The translations under genes were made by a program, and so were the position numbers. The notes under the pieces were generated by a model. It did not search any database. It was given only the letters and a program-made list of their open reading frames with translations, and was not told the DNA's origin. 39,240 nt of DNA from CAZWDL01 sp964632995. Lineage in GTDB: Bacteria > Bacteroidota > Bacteroidia > Chitinophagales > Saprospiraceae. The stretch spans positions 1 through 39,240 of the forward strand of contig CAZWDL010000067.1 of the NCBI GenBank assembly GCA_964632995.1. Reading direction: 5' to 3'. Positions 11,001-17,976 of the stretch are shown here, one piece after another (position 1 is the first letter of the stretch; each line of letters opens with the position of its first letter).

Positions 11001-11966
11001 CGTTTTACCAATTTGCTTCCCTTTTTATTCCTTCCTGACCGCAAAGTGCAGGCTTCTTTTGAAGTTTTTTCTCCCTCTTTTTCCTTTGATCATTTTTTGG
11101 CTCCGGCCAAACACAAAGGAAAGACCTATGAAGACGGCCATGAACCGACACCGATAACGACAACCGTCGACTCGGTATTAAATAACCTGAACGTCAACTT
11201 CAAATTGCGTATCGATCAGCTGAATTACCGGAATTTTAAAGCTGGTAATGTATTCGGGGATATTCATATGAACAAGGATCAGGTGAAGATTGAAGAAGCC
11301 CGGATGAATATGCGGCAGGGGGCTTTTCAGGTTAAAGGTTCGATCACCGGTCTGCAAAATAATGCCCCGAAAATAGATGTGGGAGCCAATTTCAGCAAAG
11401 CAGACGTCGCGCACGTATTCCGTAGTTTCGATAACTTCGGTTTTGAGGAGATCTCCCACCAGAATGTGCAGGGCATGCTGCATGCCGATATCTCTTTCAA
11501 AGCCGAGGCTGATGACGATTATAATCTCGATCCCGCGAGTATGGAGGGGCAGGTCAATTTGAAATTGGAGAACGGCGAACTGGTCAATTTTCCCGGGCTG
11601 CGGGATATTCACGGCTTTTTAATCAAAAACCGCGGTTGGGAAGAGGTGGAGTTCGCTACCCTGGAAAAAAAGTTCCGCCTGCGGGATCAGCAGATCTTGA
11701 TCGACGATTTGCTGGTGATCTCTTCTGCGCTGGCCTTTAGTGTTGACGGCGTTTACGATCTTCAGCAAAGTGGTAGAACCGATTTGCTCTTCGAGGTTCC
11801 ACTGGAAAACCTCTTTAAGCATGGTCTGACCGAGGAAGTCGAAAAACATTATCGCGAACGGAAAGGCGGACCGACCATTCTGATCGAGATGTCTCATGAA
11901 GGAGACAGCCTCAGGATCCGGCCGGTGCTATCGCGGCGGAAACATAAGGAGGTGGGGGAGGAGTAG
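8040..11966 (+). CDS. Large AsmA-like family protein with tandem internal repeats
   Basis: About 1308 residues from the preferred ATG at 8040. An alternative ATG lies at 8025 and a TTG at 7968 overlaps the upstream stop; 8040 is preferred because it puts the membrane anchor at residues ~10-35. The N-terminus matches AsmA: one transmembrane helix, then EELVQEKTGADLKF and a LEDIIVQDP-type strand. The body contains a roughly 240-residue module repeated about three times. Units start near 9100, 9845 and 10555, each with a Cys pair before an (I/F)DT(L/F) strand, a motif like LP/FPADQI-x-L-x-(G/D)GD, an (Q/H)Y(Q/R)G strand, and an SL/F(D/E)-x-(K/Q/S) strand ending the unit. The C-terminus has AsmA-C-like strands (GELVNFPGLRDIHGF, RLRDQQILIDDLLV). 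AsmA-like proteins are thought to bridge the periplasm for lipid transport. This fits the neighbouring tamB-tamL pair. Confidence 0.85.
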   Translation: MEKKTSIQKLFRFLLFLGAGLMLMGLLFLAGVYAIAVSDQEEVPLLVEELVQEKTGADLKFAHYRFELLSTFPFLSMVLEDIIVQDPAFEDHHEKLVRIDKIAVKFRFWNLFRRELAVHSLLLDGGGVTLFRNADGSYFNADFLKGKEKKEKTDNSEKHPLFSLEHIRVKNFAFLFLDSLHSKSYHFDLVNTRVDFNESGAKERINLRGDWFFHGLTFKFKNGAYLKDKMAKVDWRLTWDHDSNRLDIGPADLNVDGENFVLSGYLGMGKPAYLKLIIDHPGIRLEAGRKVIADNIRNALCKFEIDQPIETRVVVEGPLITGRPAPVEVFFSTETAVVSAGKIEATETFFSGRFYNCDPDGPVNPHSGCLSFDTLSTRLYDLIPVQGQVLLKDLVDPEADLVGKVNMPLEELNTLLPAGRIDLRDGDLELNLQYQGKLEAFSKPAALAELARIAGNLRLQDATLVYPPTGLRLNRLNADFRFNEEDLWINDLQVRLGESPLRIRGMVHDLLPFVLSSDRQLQASLDLKAGKLDIDQLFPPKPKPVRSEKASDGSSTGVDVNPITEVAEALLEEFNAEINAEVDELTIRGFRATEVRWNSRFLSSCAAVDSAGCVLIDTLRARIYGDIPIAASLKVTDLDNPHLAMNMQLNTPVSAFRKMFPADQIQLQKGDLALAFQYQGTLNDYFGLSEAVNNARFGGQIDLEGIDADYAGKYRIRDLSANLHLDEHDLDLRSVNLALNDNEVELSGRLHDFIPFVFTEEGKLAASLDIQSPALDFNAFPLGKDTKEKSSSAPAHPTLLTRKMESAIDYLEASLRVRSGAVVFHSFEATDVKMVGHYQGKCTPEAPPKGCVQIDTFSASVFGNAPLEAAFTVENLNDPLITADARVRMPLTDLNAMFPPDQLRFHGGAIDLSFHYRGQPHDHFDIQNDIIKADLSGVVKFSKAAIERVNKGYHLTDLDADISFNNKDLDIDRLTLALNENLVEAKGRFTNLLPFLFLPDRKVQASFEVFSPSFSFDHFLAPAKHKGKTYEDGHEPTPITTTVDSVLNNLNVNFKLRIDQLNYRNFKAGNVFGDIHMNKDQVKIEEARMNMRQGAFQVKGSITGLQNNAPKIDVGANFSKADVAHVFRSFDNFGFEEISHQNVQGMLHADISFKAEADDDYNLDPASMEGQVNLKLENGELVNFPGLRDIHGFLIKNRGWEEVEFATLEKKFRLRDQQILIDDLLVISSALAFSVDGVYDLQQSGRTDLLFEVPLENLFKHGLTEEVEKHYRERKGGPTILIEMSHEGDSLRIRPVLSRRKHKEVGEE

Positions 11967-11981
11967 GTGAGTGAGAGTGAA

Positions 11982-12005
11982 AGGAGCGCGAAGCTCTGCT
12001 TCACG
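11982..12005. repeat. Small hairpin repeat, copy 1 (GCGCGAAGC...GCTTC)
   Basis: The sequence GGAGCGCGAAGCTCTGCTTC begins about 16 bp after the AsmA-like stop. A near-identical sequence with the same hairpin follows the first sulfatase stop at 27169-27190. The arms CGCGAAGC and GCTTCACG pair imperfectly around TCT. Confidence 0.5.
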
Positions 12006-12015
12006 TGGAGTCTTG

Positions 12016-12046
12016 ACCTCTGGAGAGAGGTAGAGGTGCCCTTTTT
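12016..12046 (+). terminator. Possible terminator after the AsmA-like gene
   Basis: ACCTCT at 12016-12021 pairs with AGAGGT at 12032-12037; the stem is followed by GCCC and TTTTT (12042-12046). It lies about 50 bp after the stop codon. Short stem, so tentative. Confidence 0.4.
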
Positions 12047-12049
12047 GAT

Positions 12050-12309
12050 TTATATAGTTGAGCGTAAAACCCATTGGTCTTCAGCCAATGGGATGAAAGC
12101 GAATGTTTTTGAAAAACATTGTTTCAAAAAGGTTGTATTTTTAAAACTATTTGTGCATATTTGTAACGTCAGTAAAAGACGTAAAAACCTCGTTAGGGAC
12201 TAGCGAGTACACGGGTGGAGAGAACGTAAGACTCCTAACTCTTTTTGAGCAGTGAGCTATTCTCTGTGAAGCCCGAAGCCCACCAATCTTCAGTTGGTGG
12301 GTAGTTCAC
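12050..12309 (+). mobile_element. Miniature IS200/IS605-type element with omega-RNA-like 3' end, no tnpA/tnpB
   Basis: Two hairpins have the same design: an 8-bp stem and an identical 7-nt loop TCTTCAG. The left hairpin is CCCATTGG/CCAATGGG at 12070-12092, followed by ATGAAAGCGAATG. The right hairpin is CCCACCAA/TTGGTGGG at 12279-12301, followed by TAGTTCAC (12302-12309) and preceded by GTGAAGCCCGAAG. A GTGAA...TTCAC outer pairing around a short hairpin ending in GTAGTTCAC is the usual right end of IS200/IS605 elements and the 3' end of TnpB guide (omega/re) RNAs. Upstream of it, CTCG...CGAG (about 12188-12206) and GTTAGG...CCTAAC (about 12191-12240) could form a compact pseudoknot-like scaffold. 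No HUH transposase or TnpB reading frame fits in the 260 bp. The left boundary is approximate. The 78-codon frame over 11967-12203 is probably not a gene. Confidence 0.65.
12102..12120. repeat. Tight AT-rich palindrome inside the IS605-type element
   Basis: AATGTTTTT (12102-12110) and AAAAACATT (12112-12120) are perfect 9-nt complements separated by one G, directly after the left-end hairpin. Such subterminal secondary structure is common in elements moved as single strands. Confidence 0.5.
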
Positions 12310-12369
12310 TTAATGACTAAGTGAATGATAGGTTTCATAAAGCATAGCAGGCGGAATTTTACCGGGGCG

Positions 12370-12402
12370 CCTGACGGGGTGACTCCAAAGTCACCCCGCC
12401 AG
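12370..12402. repeat. Dispersed palindromic repeat, copy 2
   Basis: CTGACGGGGTGACT (12371-12384), spacer CCAA, then AGTCACCCCGCCAG (12389-12402); the arms pair with one mismatch. It is the same family as the copies at 6771, 17643 and 24454. It sits 7 bp upstream of the preferred mscS-family start, inside a longer open frame that begins at 12325. This argues that the upstream 28 codons are not native coding sequence. Confidence 0.75.
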
Positions 12403-12408
12403 TCGAGT

Positions 12409-15081
12409 ATGCCGTCCTGTTCCTTCCGAATACCCGGCAACGCGACGTGGAAGAGGGGGCTGTTTCTGCTTCCCTTGCTGTGCTTTTCCTCAATTGTTTT
12501 GGGACAACAAGCGGATACTTCCTTTGTCGCCGACACTTTGACCAACCGGGATAGTGTACTGGAAGATTCAGTCCCCGGCGCCACGCCCTTTCTGACCGAA
12601 GTGGAATTGATCGACAGTTTACTGATCGACACCACCTCCGTGGAGCAGCCGGCGCCCAGGCCTGTGGTCACCTCCGACACCATTGCCGTTTTTCTGTTGC
12701 GGCGGGTGGAAAACCTGGCGATTACGCTCAACGAACTGAACCGGCAGCTGCAGCTGCCGCTGGATACCTTAGCGATCAATGAGGATCTGGAAAAGATGGA
12801 CGAAGAGCTGGCTATGATTGAAAGTTACTACGCTGAGTCGGTACAACAACAGTTGCTCGATCTTCGAAGCCTTAACGCCATTGCTTCCATCCTGGAGGAA
12901 ATTCAGGCTCGCTTAAAGCGGCTGGAAGCAGAGCTTTTCAGGTACAATCAGCACTTAATTTCATACCAGACGACCATAGAGGGCATCGAACAGGATTCCG
13001 TCAACCGCCTGGTGCCGGCCGATCCTTCTCTGCGAAATTCCTATCTCGACCAACTGGAAGATCTCACCGGGCGCTATCGCCGGGCCAGGGAACTACTGCA
13101 CAAACGACTGCTGGAGCTGGGACTGATGCAGGACCGGCTGACCCGGCATTCCATTCGGATTAATGACCTGGCCCTGCTGACCGAACGGCAGATCAGCCAG
13201 ATCCGGCGGCAGATGCTGGTTCCGGTGCATCCTCCCTTATGGTCGCTGACGCGCGGGGATTACCGGAATGATTTTCAAGCCGTTTGGTCGGTATCTCTGA
13301 TGACGGCCAGGGATACGCTGTTGTATTTTCTGCGCTACAACTGGGGGATTCGCCTGGTCAACGTGGGCCTCATCCTGTTTTTATACATTTTCGCCCGGAT
13401 CAATCTGAGGAAAATCAGGAGAAATCCGGATAAGGACGCCTCGGCAGTTCTGTCGCCCGTGGTTTACTTTCAGCATTATCCCGAAATCAGCGCCCTGGCG
13501 GCCGGACTGACGATTGTGCCCTTCCTCTACGGCACGCCCCCCTTGGTTTTTGTGGAGGTGATCTGGACGCTGTTGTTCGGCCTGATGACCTGGTTGTTGT
13601 ACGGGCGCTTATCGAAAAGTAATTTCCGTATTTGGGGTGGCGTAGTGCTGTTGTTCGTTCTGAACGGGATTATCATTTTGCTGATGACCACCACTTTCGT
13701 GGAAAGATGGGCCCTTCTCTTCATCAATGCAGGGGCAGTCGGCCTCGGTTGGGTGCTGATCCAAAAAGTCAGGAACAAAACCCTTTCGCTGGGATCATCC
13801 TGGCTTAATTGGTGGATGACCGGATTGTTCGCCGGCATGAACCTGCTGGCCCTGTTGCTGAATATTACCGGCTACTATCACATCGCGCTGACCCTGAGTT
13901 ATGCCGGTACTTTCCAGCTGATTTACGCCGTAGCCCTATGGGTATTCATCGAATTGCTGGGCGAATTGGCTTATCTGTATATTGAAGCCAACAAAGAGGA
14001 TCTGAAATCCTATTCTTCCTGGCTGGATTATCAGGACCTTCAAAAAAGCTTTAAGCGCATCCTGGGAGTCTTCGCGGTCATCATGTGGCTGGCTACCTTT
14101 GCGAAAAGCCTGGGGGTTTTTGAAATCGGATATGAAGCCGTGTCGGACTTCCTCACCCAAGCCCGGAATATCGGCAGCGCCACGTTTACCTATGGCAGTC
14201 TGCTGGTTTTTATACTCGTCATATACGTCGCCGTTCTGCTGTCCCGTTTGCTGGCCTATCTGTTCGGCAACCACGGGGACCTCACGGCCAGCGATAAGAA
14301 AAACAAACTGGGCTCGACCATGCTCTTGGTCCGGGTTGGCGTGCTCGGCGCCGGCTTCCTTTTAGCATTGACGGCTGCCGGTATTTCCCTCGATAAAGTA
14401 GCCATCGTGCTGGGGGCGCTCGGGGTGGGGATCGGCTTCGGCCTGCAGGGGTTGGTCAACAATCTCATCTCCGGCATCATCCTGGCTTTTGAAAAACCCA
14501 TCAAGATCGGCGATGTCATCGAACTGGGGACCTTCCGGGGAAAAGTCAAGGAAATCGGCATCCGCTCCAGTAAAGTAGTGACTTTCGACGGCGCCGACGT
14601 GATCGTACCCAATGGCGACCTGCTGTCGCAACAACTGACCAACTGGACGCTTTCCAATAAATCGCGCCGCATCGAGCTAATTGTAGGCGTAGGTTATGGC
14701 TCCGACATCCCCAATGTACGTGAGGCCATCCACCGGGCGATCGATAGCCAGGAAAAGGTCATGCACTATCCCAAACCCCTGGTGCTGGTCAATGATTTCA
14801 ACGACAGCTCGGTCGATTTCCGGGTGCTGTTCTGGACCCACCACTTCGATGAGTGGATTTCCATCAAAAGCGATATGATGGCCGCCGTATACGACGAATT
14901 GCGACGCTCGGGCATCGAGATCCCTTTCCCCAAACGGGATGTGTTTATCCGCTTCCCGGAAAAAGAAGACGAGAAGCAAAATCTCCTTCCGGAAACACAA
15001 GACGGCCGGGAGCAGCAAAAGTCAACGGAAAATGGCAAAGAGGAGGAGACGGAGGAAAAACTGCCGGAGAAGGGGGCGTAG
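12409..15081 (+). CDS. Large MscS-family mechanosensitive channel (MscK-like architecture)
   Basis: About 890 residues from ATG 12409. This start gives a signal peptide (LFLLPLLCFSSIVLGQ) and avoids translating the palindromic repeat. A periplasmic domain follows (about residues 25-290), rich in helical heptads such as LNELNRQLQL, EEIQARLKRLEAEL and ELLHKRLLELGLMQDRL. A series of transmembrane helices comes next (about 305-620). The canonical MscS core is C-terminal: the pore helix region LGALGVGIGFGLQGLVNN, then the beta domain FEKPIKIGDVIELGTFRGKV, IRSSKVVTFDGADVIVPNG and the C-terminal alpha/beta part ending FPKRDVFIRFPEK. A charged Glu/Lys-rich tail follows. MscS channels relieve turgor on hypo-osmotic shock. 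The big periplasmic and extra-TM domains resemble MscK/MscM-type relatives. Ion selectivity and gating cues cannot be read from the sequence. Confidence 0.9.
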   Translation: MPSCSFRIPGNATWKRGLFLLPLLCFSSIVLGQQADTSFVADTLTNRDSVLEDSVPGATPFLTEVELIDSLLIDTTSVEQPAPRPVVTSDTIAVFLLRRVENLAITLNELNRQLQLPLDTLAINEDLEKMDEELAMIESYYAESVQQQLLDLRSLNAIASILEEIQARLKRLEAELFRYNQHLISYQTTIEGIEQDSVNRLVPADPSLRNSYLDQLEDLTGRYRRARELLHKRLLELGLMQDRLTRHSIRINDLALLTERQISQIRRQMLVPVHPPLWSLTRGDYRNDFQAVWSVSLMTARDTLLYFLRYNWGIRLVNVGLILFLYIFARINLRKIRRNPDKDASAVLSPVVYFQHYPEISALAAGLTIVPFLYGTPPLVFVEVIWTLLFGLMTWLLYGRLSKSNFRIWGGVVLLFVLNGIIILLMTTTFVERWALLFINAGAVGLGWVLIQKVRNKTLSLGSSWLNWWMTGLFAGMNLLALLLNITGYYHIALTLSYAGTFQLIYAVALWVFIELLGELAYLYIEANKEDLKSYSSWLDYQDLQKSFKRILGVFAVIMWLATFAKSLGVFEIGYEAVSDFLTQARNIGSATFTYGSLLVFILVIYVAVLLSRLLAYLFGNHGDLTASDKKNKLGSTMLLVRVGVLGAGFLLALTAAGISLDKVAIVLGALGVGIGFGLQGLVNNLISGIILAFEKPIKIGDVIELGTFRGKVKEIGIRSSKVVTFDGADVIVPNGDLLSQQLTNWTLSNKSRRIELIVGVGYGSDIPNVREAIHRAIDSQEKVMHYPKPLVLVNDFNDSSVDFRVLFWTHHFDEWISIKSDMMAAVYDELRRSGIEIPFPKRDVFIRFPEKEDEKQNLLPETQDGREQQKSTENGKEEETEEKLPEKGA

Positions 15082-15099
15082 GTAGTTTAGTTTAGTCGG

Positions 15100-15118
15100 C
15101 CCGACGCTGTCGGGTTTG
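15100..15118 (+). terminator. Rho-independent-like terminator of the mscS-family gene
   Basis: CCCGAC (15100-15105), loop GCT, GTCGGG (15109-15114), then TTTGGTTT. It starts 19 bp after the stop codon. Confidence 0.55.
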
Positions 15119-15119
15119 G

Positions 15120-15166
15120 TTTAGAAGGCTTGTCCGACCAGGAACCGGGCGGGCAAGCCTTCTAAA
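15120..15166. terminator. Bidirectional terminator between convergent genes
   Basis: TTTAGAAGGCTTG (15120-15132) and CAAGCCTTCTAAA (15154-15166) are perfect 13-nt complements around a 21-nt loop. The element lies between the plus-strand channel gene and the minus-strand lipoprotein gene, with A/T ends on both arms. Confidence 0.65.
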
Positions 15167-15183
15167 CTTTAACCTGGCCGGGC

Positions 15184-15798
15184 TCAGAAACTATACACCG
15201 GCAGCGGCAATTCAAAGTCCAGCAAGCGCGGCAGGCCGTCGCCCGGGGTTTCATTGTATTCCGGCGCTACCGACGGGTTGGAGGAATATTTTGTTCCGTT
15301 AAAGGTCAACTTGCGCAGGGCGCCGTCGCTATATACCACCAGGTCCCGCCAGCCGTTGGTGCCGGACTCAAGCACGACAAAAGGCGGATCGGTTACCGTG
15401 AAGCGGGTGATGACCTGACCTTCCGTGTGGCTGAGCAGGTAAAAGGTGCAGCCGCCCGAACCGCAGAAATAGGAGTTTTTCGGAAATCCGACGAAGTATT
15501 CATTTTTGCCGTCGCCGTTCAGGTCGTATTCGGCGTAGGTGAAGCGGCGCTGGTCTTCGGTCATCACATTCAGGTCATTTTTCAACAAATCATTGCGCAG
15601 GGCGTTCCGGATGTTTTTGGCCATCATCGGCTCGTCTTGTTGACTTGTACTTGAAGCGGCCGGAGCAGCGGGTTGAGGTTGTGCCGGGGCGTTTGTTTCG
15701 GAGGCCGGCGACGCATCATTGTCAGCAGTGCCGGAGCTGTTGCCGGAACAGGCTGCCAGCAAAGCGCAAAGAGCCAGGAGCGGAGGGAATTGTTTCAT
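15184..15798 (-). CDS. Small lipoprotein with a calcium-binding-type DxNxDG loop
   Basis: 204 residues. The N-terminus is a clear lipoprotein signal (lipobox LAAC, Cys17). A low-complexity Ala/Pro/Ser/Gln linker runs from ~20 to 55. A globular domain follows, with DLNGDGKNE at residues 92-100. This resembles EF-hand/FG-GAP-type calcium loops and the 'FxxxDLNGDGxxE' pattern of secreted proteins. A close Cys pair (Cys112, Cys117 in FCGSGGC) may form a disulfide after export. I do not recognise the family. It starts 38 bp after the stop of the caspase gene on the same strand, so the two are probably one operon. The caspase also has an EF-hand loop, which makes a shared calcium-linked role conceivable but unproven. 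Confidence 0.8.
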   Translation of the reverse strand: MKQFPPLLALCALLAACSGNSSGTADNDASPASETNAPAQPQPAAPAASSTSQQDEPMMAKNIRNALRNDLLKNDLNVMTEDQRRFTYAEYDLNGDGKNEYFVGFPKNSYFCGSGGCTFYLLSHTEGQVITRFTVTDPPFVVLESGTNGWRDLVVYSDGALRKLTFNGTKYSSNPSVAPEYNETPGDGLPRLLDFELPLPVYSF

Positions 15799-15836
15799 CT
15801 CTGTTTAAATTTTTAGTGGAAAAAGAAAAATCGATT

Positions 15837-17438
15837 TCATGGACCGAAGGCCACTTCAAAAATGTGTGTCCTGACGCCCTTCGGCAAATCGGGCCGCCGG
15901 TGCCCCTTGGTCCGGATGAAGCTGGGCGGCGAAACGAATTCGTCGATGGGCCGGGGGCTGGTGAATATGCGGGTATACAGGATGCCGCGCAGGTTGAGAT
16001 GCTGGAAGGTATAAGTCAGCGCAGAAGCGCCGGGAAGCAGTCCGCCACCGTATCGAAGTTCCGGGGACTCCCATAGTTGTAATACCTGAATCTGGCCGTC
16101 CTCGTCGATCAGCAGGCAATAGATGTACTGTGGTTTTTCGGTATTATTGGTGATTCTCATCTGGAAACTGGTTGCTACCGGAAAACGGAAGGTCGTCCGG
16201 AAACTGTCCTGGCTCATTCTGGCTTTGCCGGCATCGGCGTTGATGAGTTCGAAGGTCAATGTGGAGTCAATAGGGGCGGTGATGCGCATGAAGTCCGACC
16301 AGTATTCGAGCATTTGCCGGTTTTTAAAGGCGGCCGGATATTGGCCGGGATCGATCTTATCCTTCATGTTGGTTACTACGGTCTCTAATGTGTATAGCGC
16401 CAGGTCGATGTCGTTTTCCATGATGGCGTAGCGATACTGCAGGTAGAAGTAGGTGTAAAGCGGCAAGTCCAGCTGCTGTATGCGCTGCATGGTTTTGCGA
16501 AAAGCGCCCAATTGTCCCGATCGCAGCTGCGCACCGGCGTTATTGATCAGGATGGCCGGCGCATCGGAATCAAGCTCCAGGATCATTTCACCCCGGTCAT
16601 CGAGATCGAAAGCGCCGAAGTCGGGCGTCTGCAAGCCGCCGGAGCCTTCGCTGACGGCCTGTTGCAGATACAGGCCGAGTTCGGAGGTGGTTACCGCGCC
16701 GTCGGCATTCAGGTCGGCCGTAGCCTCCTGCAGACCCTGGAGGAGGGCGCCGGTGAACAGCGAGTGGCCGGCCACGGGACCGCTGTCGAGCGCCAGCTGA
16801 TTGTGACGGGCCGAGGTGATGACCCGGCGGCTGATCTTACTGCTGAGCGCCGCCGATAAATCTTCAATGCCCCGTGTACCGGAAATGGCCTGGCCGAGAC
16901 CGAAGCCGCTGTGGCAGGCGTCGAGGATTACGGTGACCTGGCGCGCCGGCAGCAGAGCGGCGCGGTCCAGCAAGTGATTGATGTGGAGATAAGTGTACCA
17001 GTTGTGGCTGCCGGTACCCTCTCCATCCACCGGGATAAGATATCCGCTTTCGATGACTTTTTCGCCGATAGTGTCCAGACGGGTATGGCCGTGACCGGCA
17101 AAAAAAATCAATAGGTTGTCTTCCGGGCGAAGTATGTGACGGAGGCGGTCAAAGCTGCGCAGGATGTTCTCATGTGTGGCGTCTTCATTGTACAGAGGAG
17201 GCAGGGCGTTTTCGAAGCCGAATTGCCTCGCCATCATGGCTTCTATCCCTTTGGCGTCGCTGACGGCGTTGTGTAATTTCAACCAGTGCCGGTAATCGTC
17301 TATGCCGATGACAAACAGTAAATACCGGCCGGCGGCCACCGGTTTATCCGGATTGAGCATTCCTACACCCCGGGTTTGAGCCGGCAAGGATAGGCTGAGA
17401 AACGTAACGAAGGTTGTGATCAGTAGACGGCTTGCCAA
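15837..17438 (-). CDS. Exported caspase-family (C14) protease with EF-hand loop and DUF4384-like C-terminus
   Basis: 533 residues. Signal peptide at 1-21 ends LPAQ, followed by RGVGMLN and the p20-like caspase domain. The catalytic dyad is visible: His116 in FFAGHGHTR and Cys175 in ILDACHSG. The Asp two residues before the Cys is the metacaspase/orthocaspase S1 feature, predicting Arg/Lys rather than Asp specificity. An EF-hand-type loop DLNADGAVTTSE spans residues 242-253. The C-terminal part (about 415-533) contains FQMRITNNTEKPQYIYCLL, the pattern of a DUF4384-like beta domain. It is a close paralogue of the caspase at 35629-37290: same GVG-x-LN lead, same VIGIDDY, NAVSDA and PEDNLL/PEDDLI blocks. 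The gene is followed by the small lipoprotein gene and preceded by a structured RNA-like element (17520-17781). Confidence 0.88.
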   Translation of the reverse strand: MASRLLITTFVTFLSLSLPAQTRGVGMLNPDKPVAAGRYLLFVIGIDDYRHWLKLHNAVSDAKGIEAMMARQFGFENALPPLYNEDATHENILRSFDRLRHILRPEDNLLIFFAGHGHTRLDTIGEKVIESGYLIPVDGEGTGSHNWYTYLHINHLLDRAALLPARQVTVILDACHSGFGLGQAISGTRGIEDLSAALSSKISRRVITSARHNQLALDSGPVAGHSLFTGALLQGLQEATADLNADGAVTTSELGLYLQQAVSEGSGGLQTPDFGAFDLDDRGEMILELDSDAPAILINNAGAQLRSGQLGAFRKTMQRIQQLDLPLYTYFYLQYRYAIMENDIDLALYTLETVVTNMKDKIDPGQYPAAFKNRQMLEYWSDFMRITAPIDSTLTFELINADAGKARMSQDSFRTTFRFPVATSFQMRITNNTEKPQYIYCLLIDEDGQIQVLQLWESPELRYGGGLLPGASALTYTFQHLNLRGILYTRIFTSPRPIDEFVSPPSFIRTKGHRRPDLPKGVRTHIFEVAFGP

Positions 17439-17519
17439 ATCCTAATCGTATTGATGACAGAATGTATTTTTTTCTAATTGAACTCCGGCGGCTTCGATCC
17501 GTCCCGGCGCTGTGTATGC

Positions 17520-17781
17520 AAAAAAAAGGCTGAAAACCCGGGAAAGCCTGCGCCCTTCAACGTTTACTTTCACGTGGACTTTCAGCTTCTAAAACCCATT
17601 CGAATTACTTTCTTTTGTCGATTGACGGGGTGACTTCGAGTAATTGACGGGGTGACTCGAAGTCACCCCGTCAATCGACCGTCAGTCGAATCCAGGTAAC
17701 TCTCCGGATAGTACTGACAGGAAGGACCGTCGCTTCGGACCATCCTTCTGTCAGCCTAGAAAACCTATCAAGCTACTATCA
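17520..17781 (-). ncRNA. Structured RNA-like element, copy A (interrupted by palindromic repeat)
   Basis: Read on the minus strand, the order is: 20-nt block TGATAGTAGCTTGATAGGTT (17781-17762); hairpin CTGACAG...CTGTCAG (17754-17714) whose descending arm contains the complement of GGAAGGACCG; insert; AATTCGAATGGGTTTTA (17606-17590); and a stem with arms GCTGAAA/TTTCAGC (17586-17529) followed by TTTTTTTT (17527-17520). The same blocks occur in the same order at 25305-25482. The final stem plus U-run reads as an intrinsic terminator for minus-strand transcription. The element ends about 80 nt before the caspase start, so it could be a regulatory leader or an independent small RNA. The family is unknown to me. 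Confidence 0.5.
17620..17675. repeat. Dispersed palindromic repeat, copy 3 (full unit plus extra left arm)
   Basis: A full unit spans 17643-17675: ATTGACGGGGTGACT, spacer CGA, AGTCACCCCGTCAAT, a perfect 15-bp inverted repeat. Just upstream, 17620-17635 repeats the left arm alone (GATTGACGGGGTGACT). The insertion lies inside structured RNA element copy A. The homologous position of copy B (25395-25413) has only 19 bp against 107 bp here. Confidence 0.85.
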
Positions 17782-17930
17782 ATGAAATATGTTCATGGAA
17801 GAAATCCGCTTGTTGCATTTCGCTGCAGAGGGCAATGTAGTCAGATAGAACTTGTAAATGCTTTTGATCCGTTGGACTTTCGAAAATCTTGAAAAAAGTG
17901 TCTTTCTTCCTGAAATTTCCCTGATTGATT

Positions 17931-17968
17931 TTTTAAAAAGGAGCCGGCAGAACCAAACTGGACTGCCG
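17931..17968 (-). terminator. Terminator of the PorT-like gene at 18028
   Basis: On the minus strand CGGCAG (17968-17963) pairs with CTGCCG (17950-17945) around a 12-nt loop, then CTCC and TTTTTAAAAAA. It lies about 60 bp after the stop codon. The remaining stretch 17782-17930 shows nothing recognisable. Confidence 0.55.
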
Positions 17969-17976
17969 AACCCCTT

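Noticed and set aside
11967..12203. 78-codon open frame right after the AsmA-like gene
   Set aside because: It covers the hairpin repeat, a terminator-like stem and the left part of the IS605-type element; the translation has no signal, domain or coding bias.
12325..12408. 28-codon upstream extension of the mscS-family gene
   Set aside because: It translates through the dispersed palindrome, and the signal peptide begins only after ATG 12409.
17620..17675. CRISPR-like array, because a repeat arm occurs twice close together
   Set aside because: Only one full unit and one extra arm are present, with no regular spacers and no cas genes; it is a palindromic repeat with a duplicated arm.
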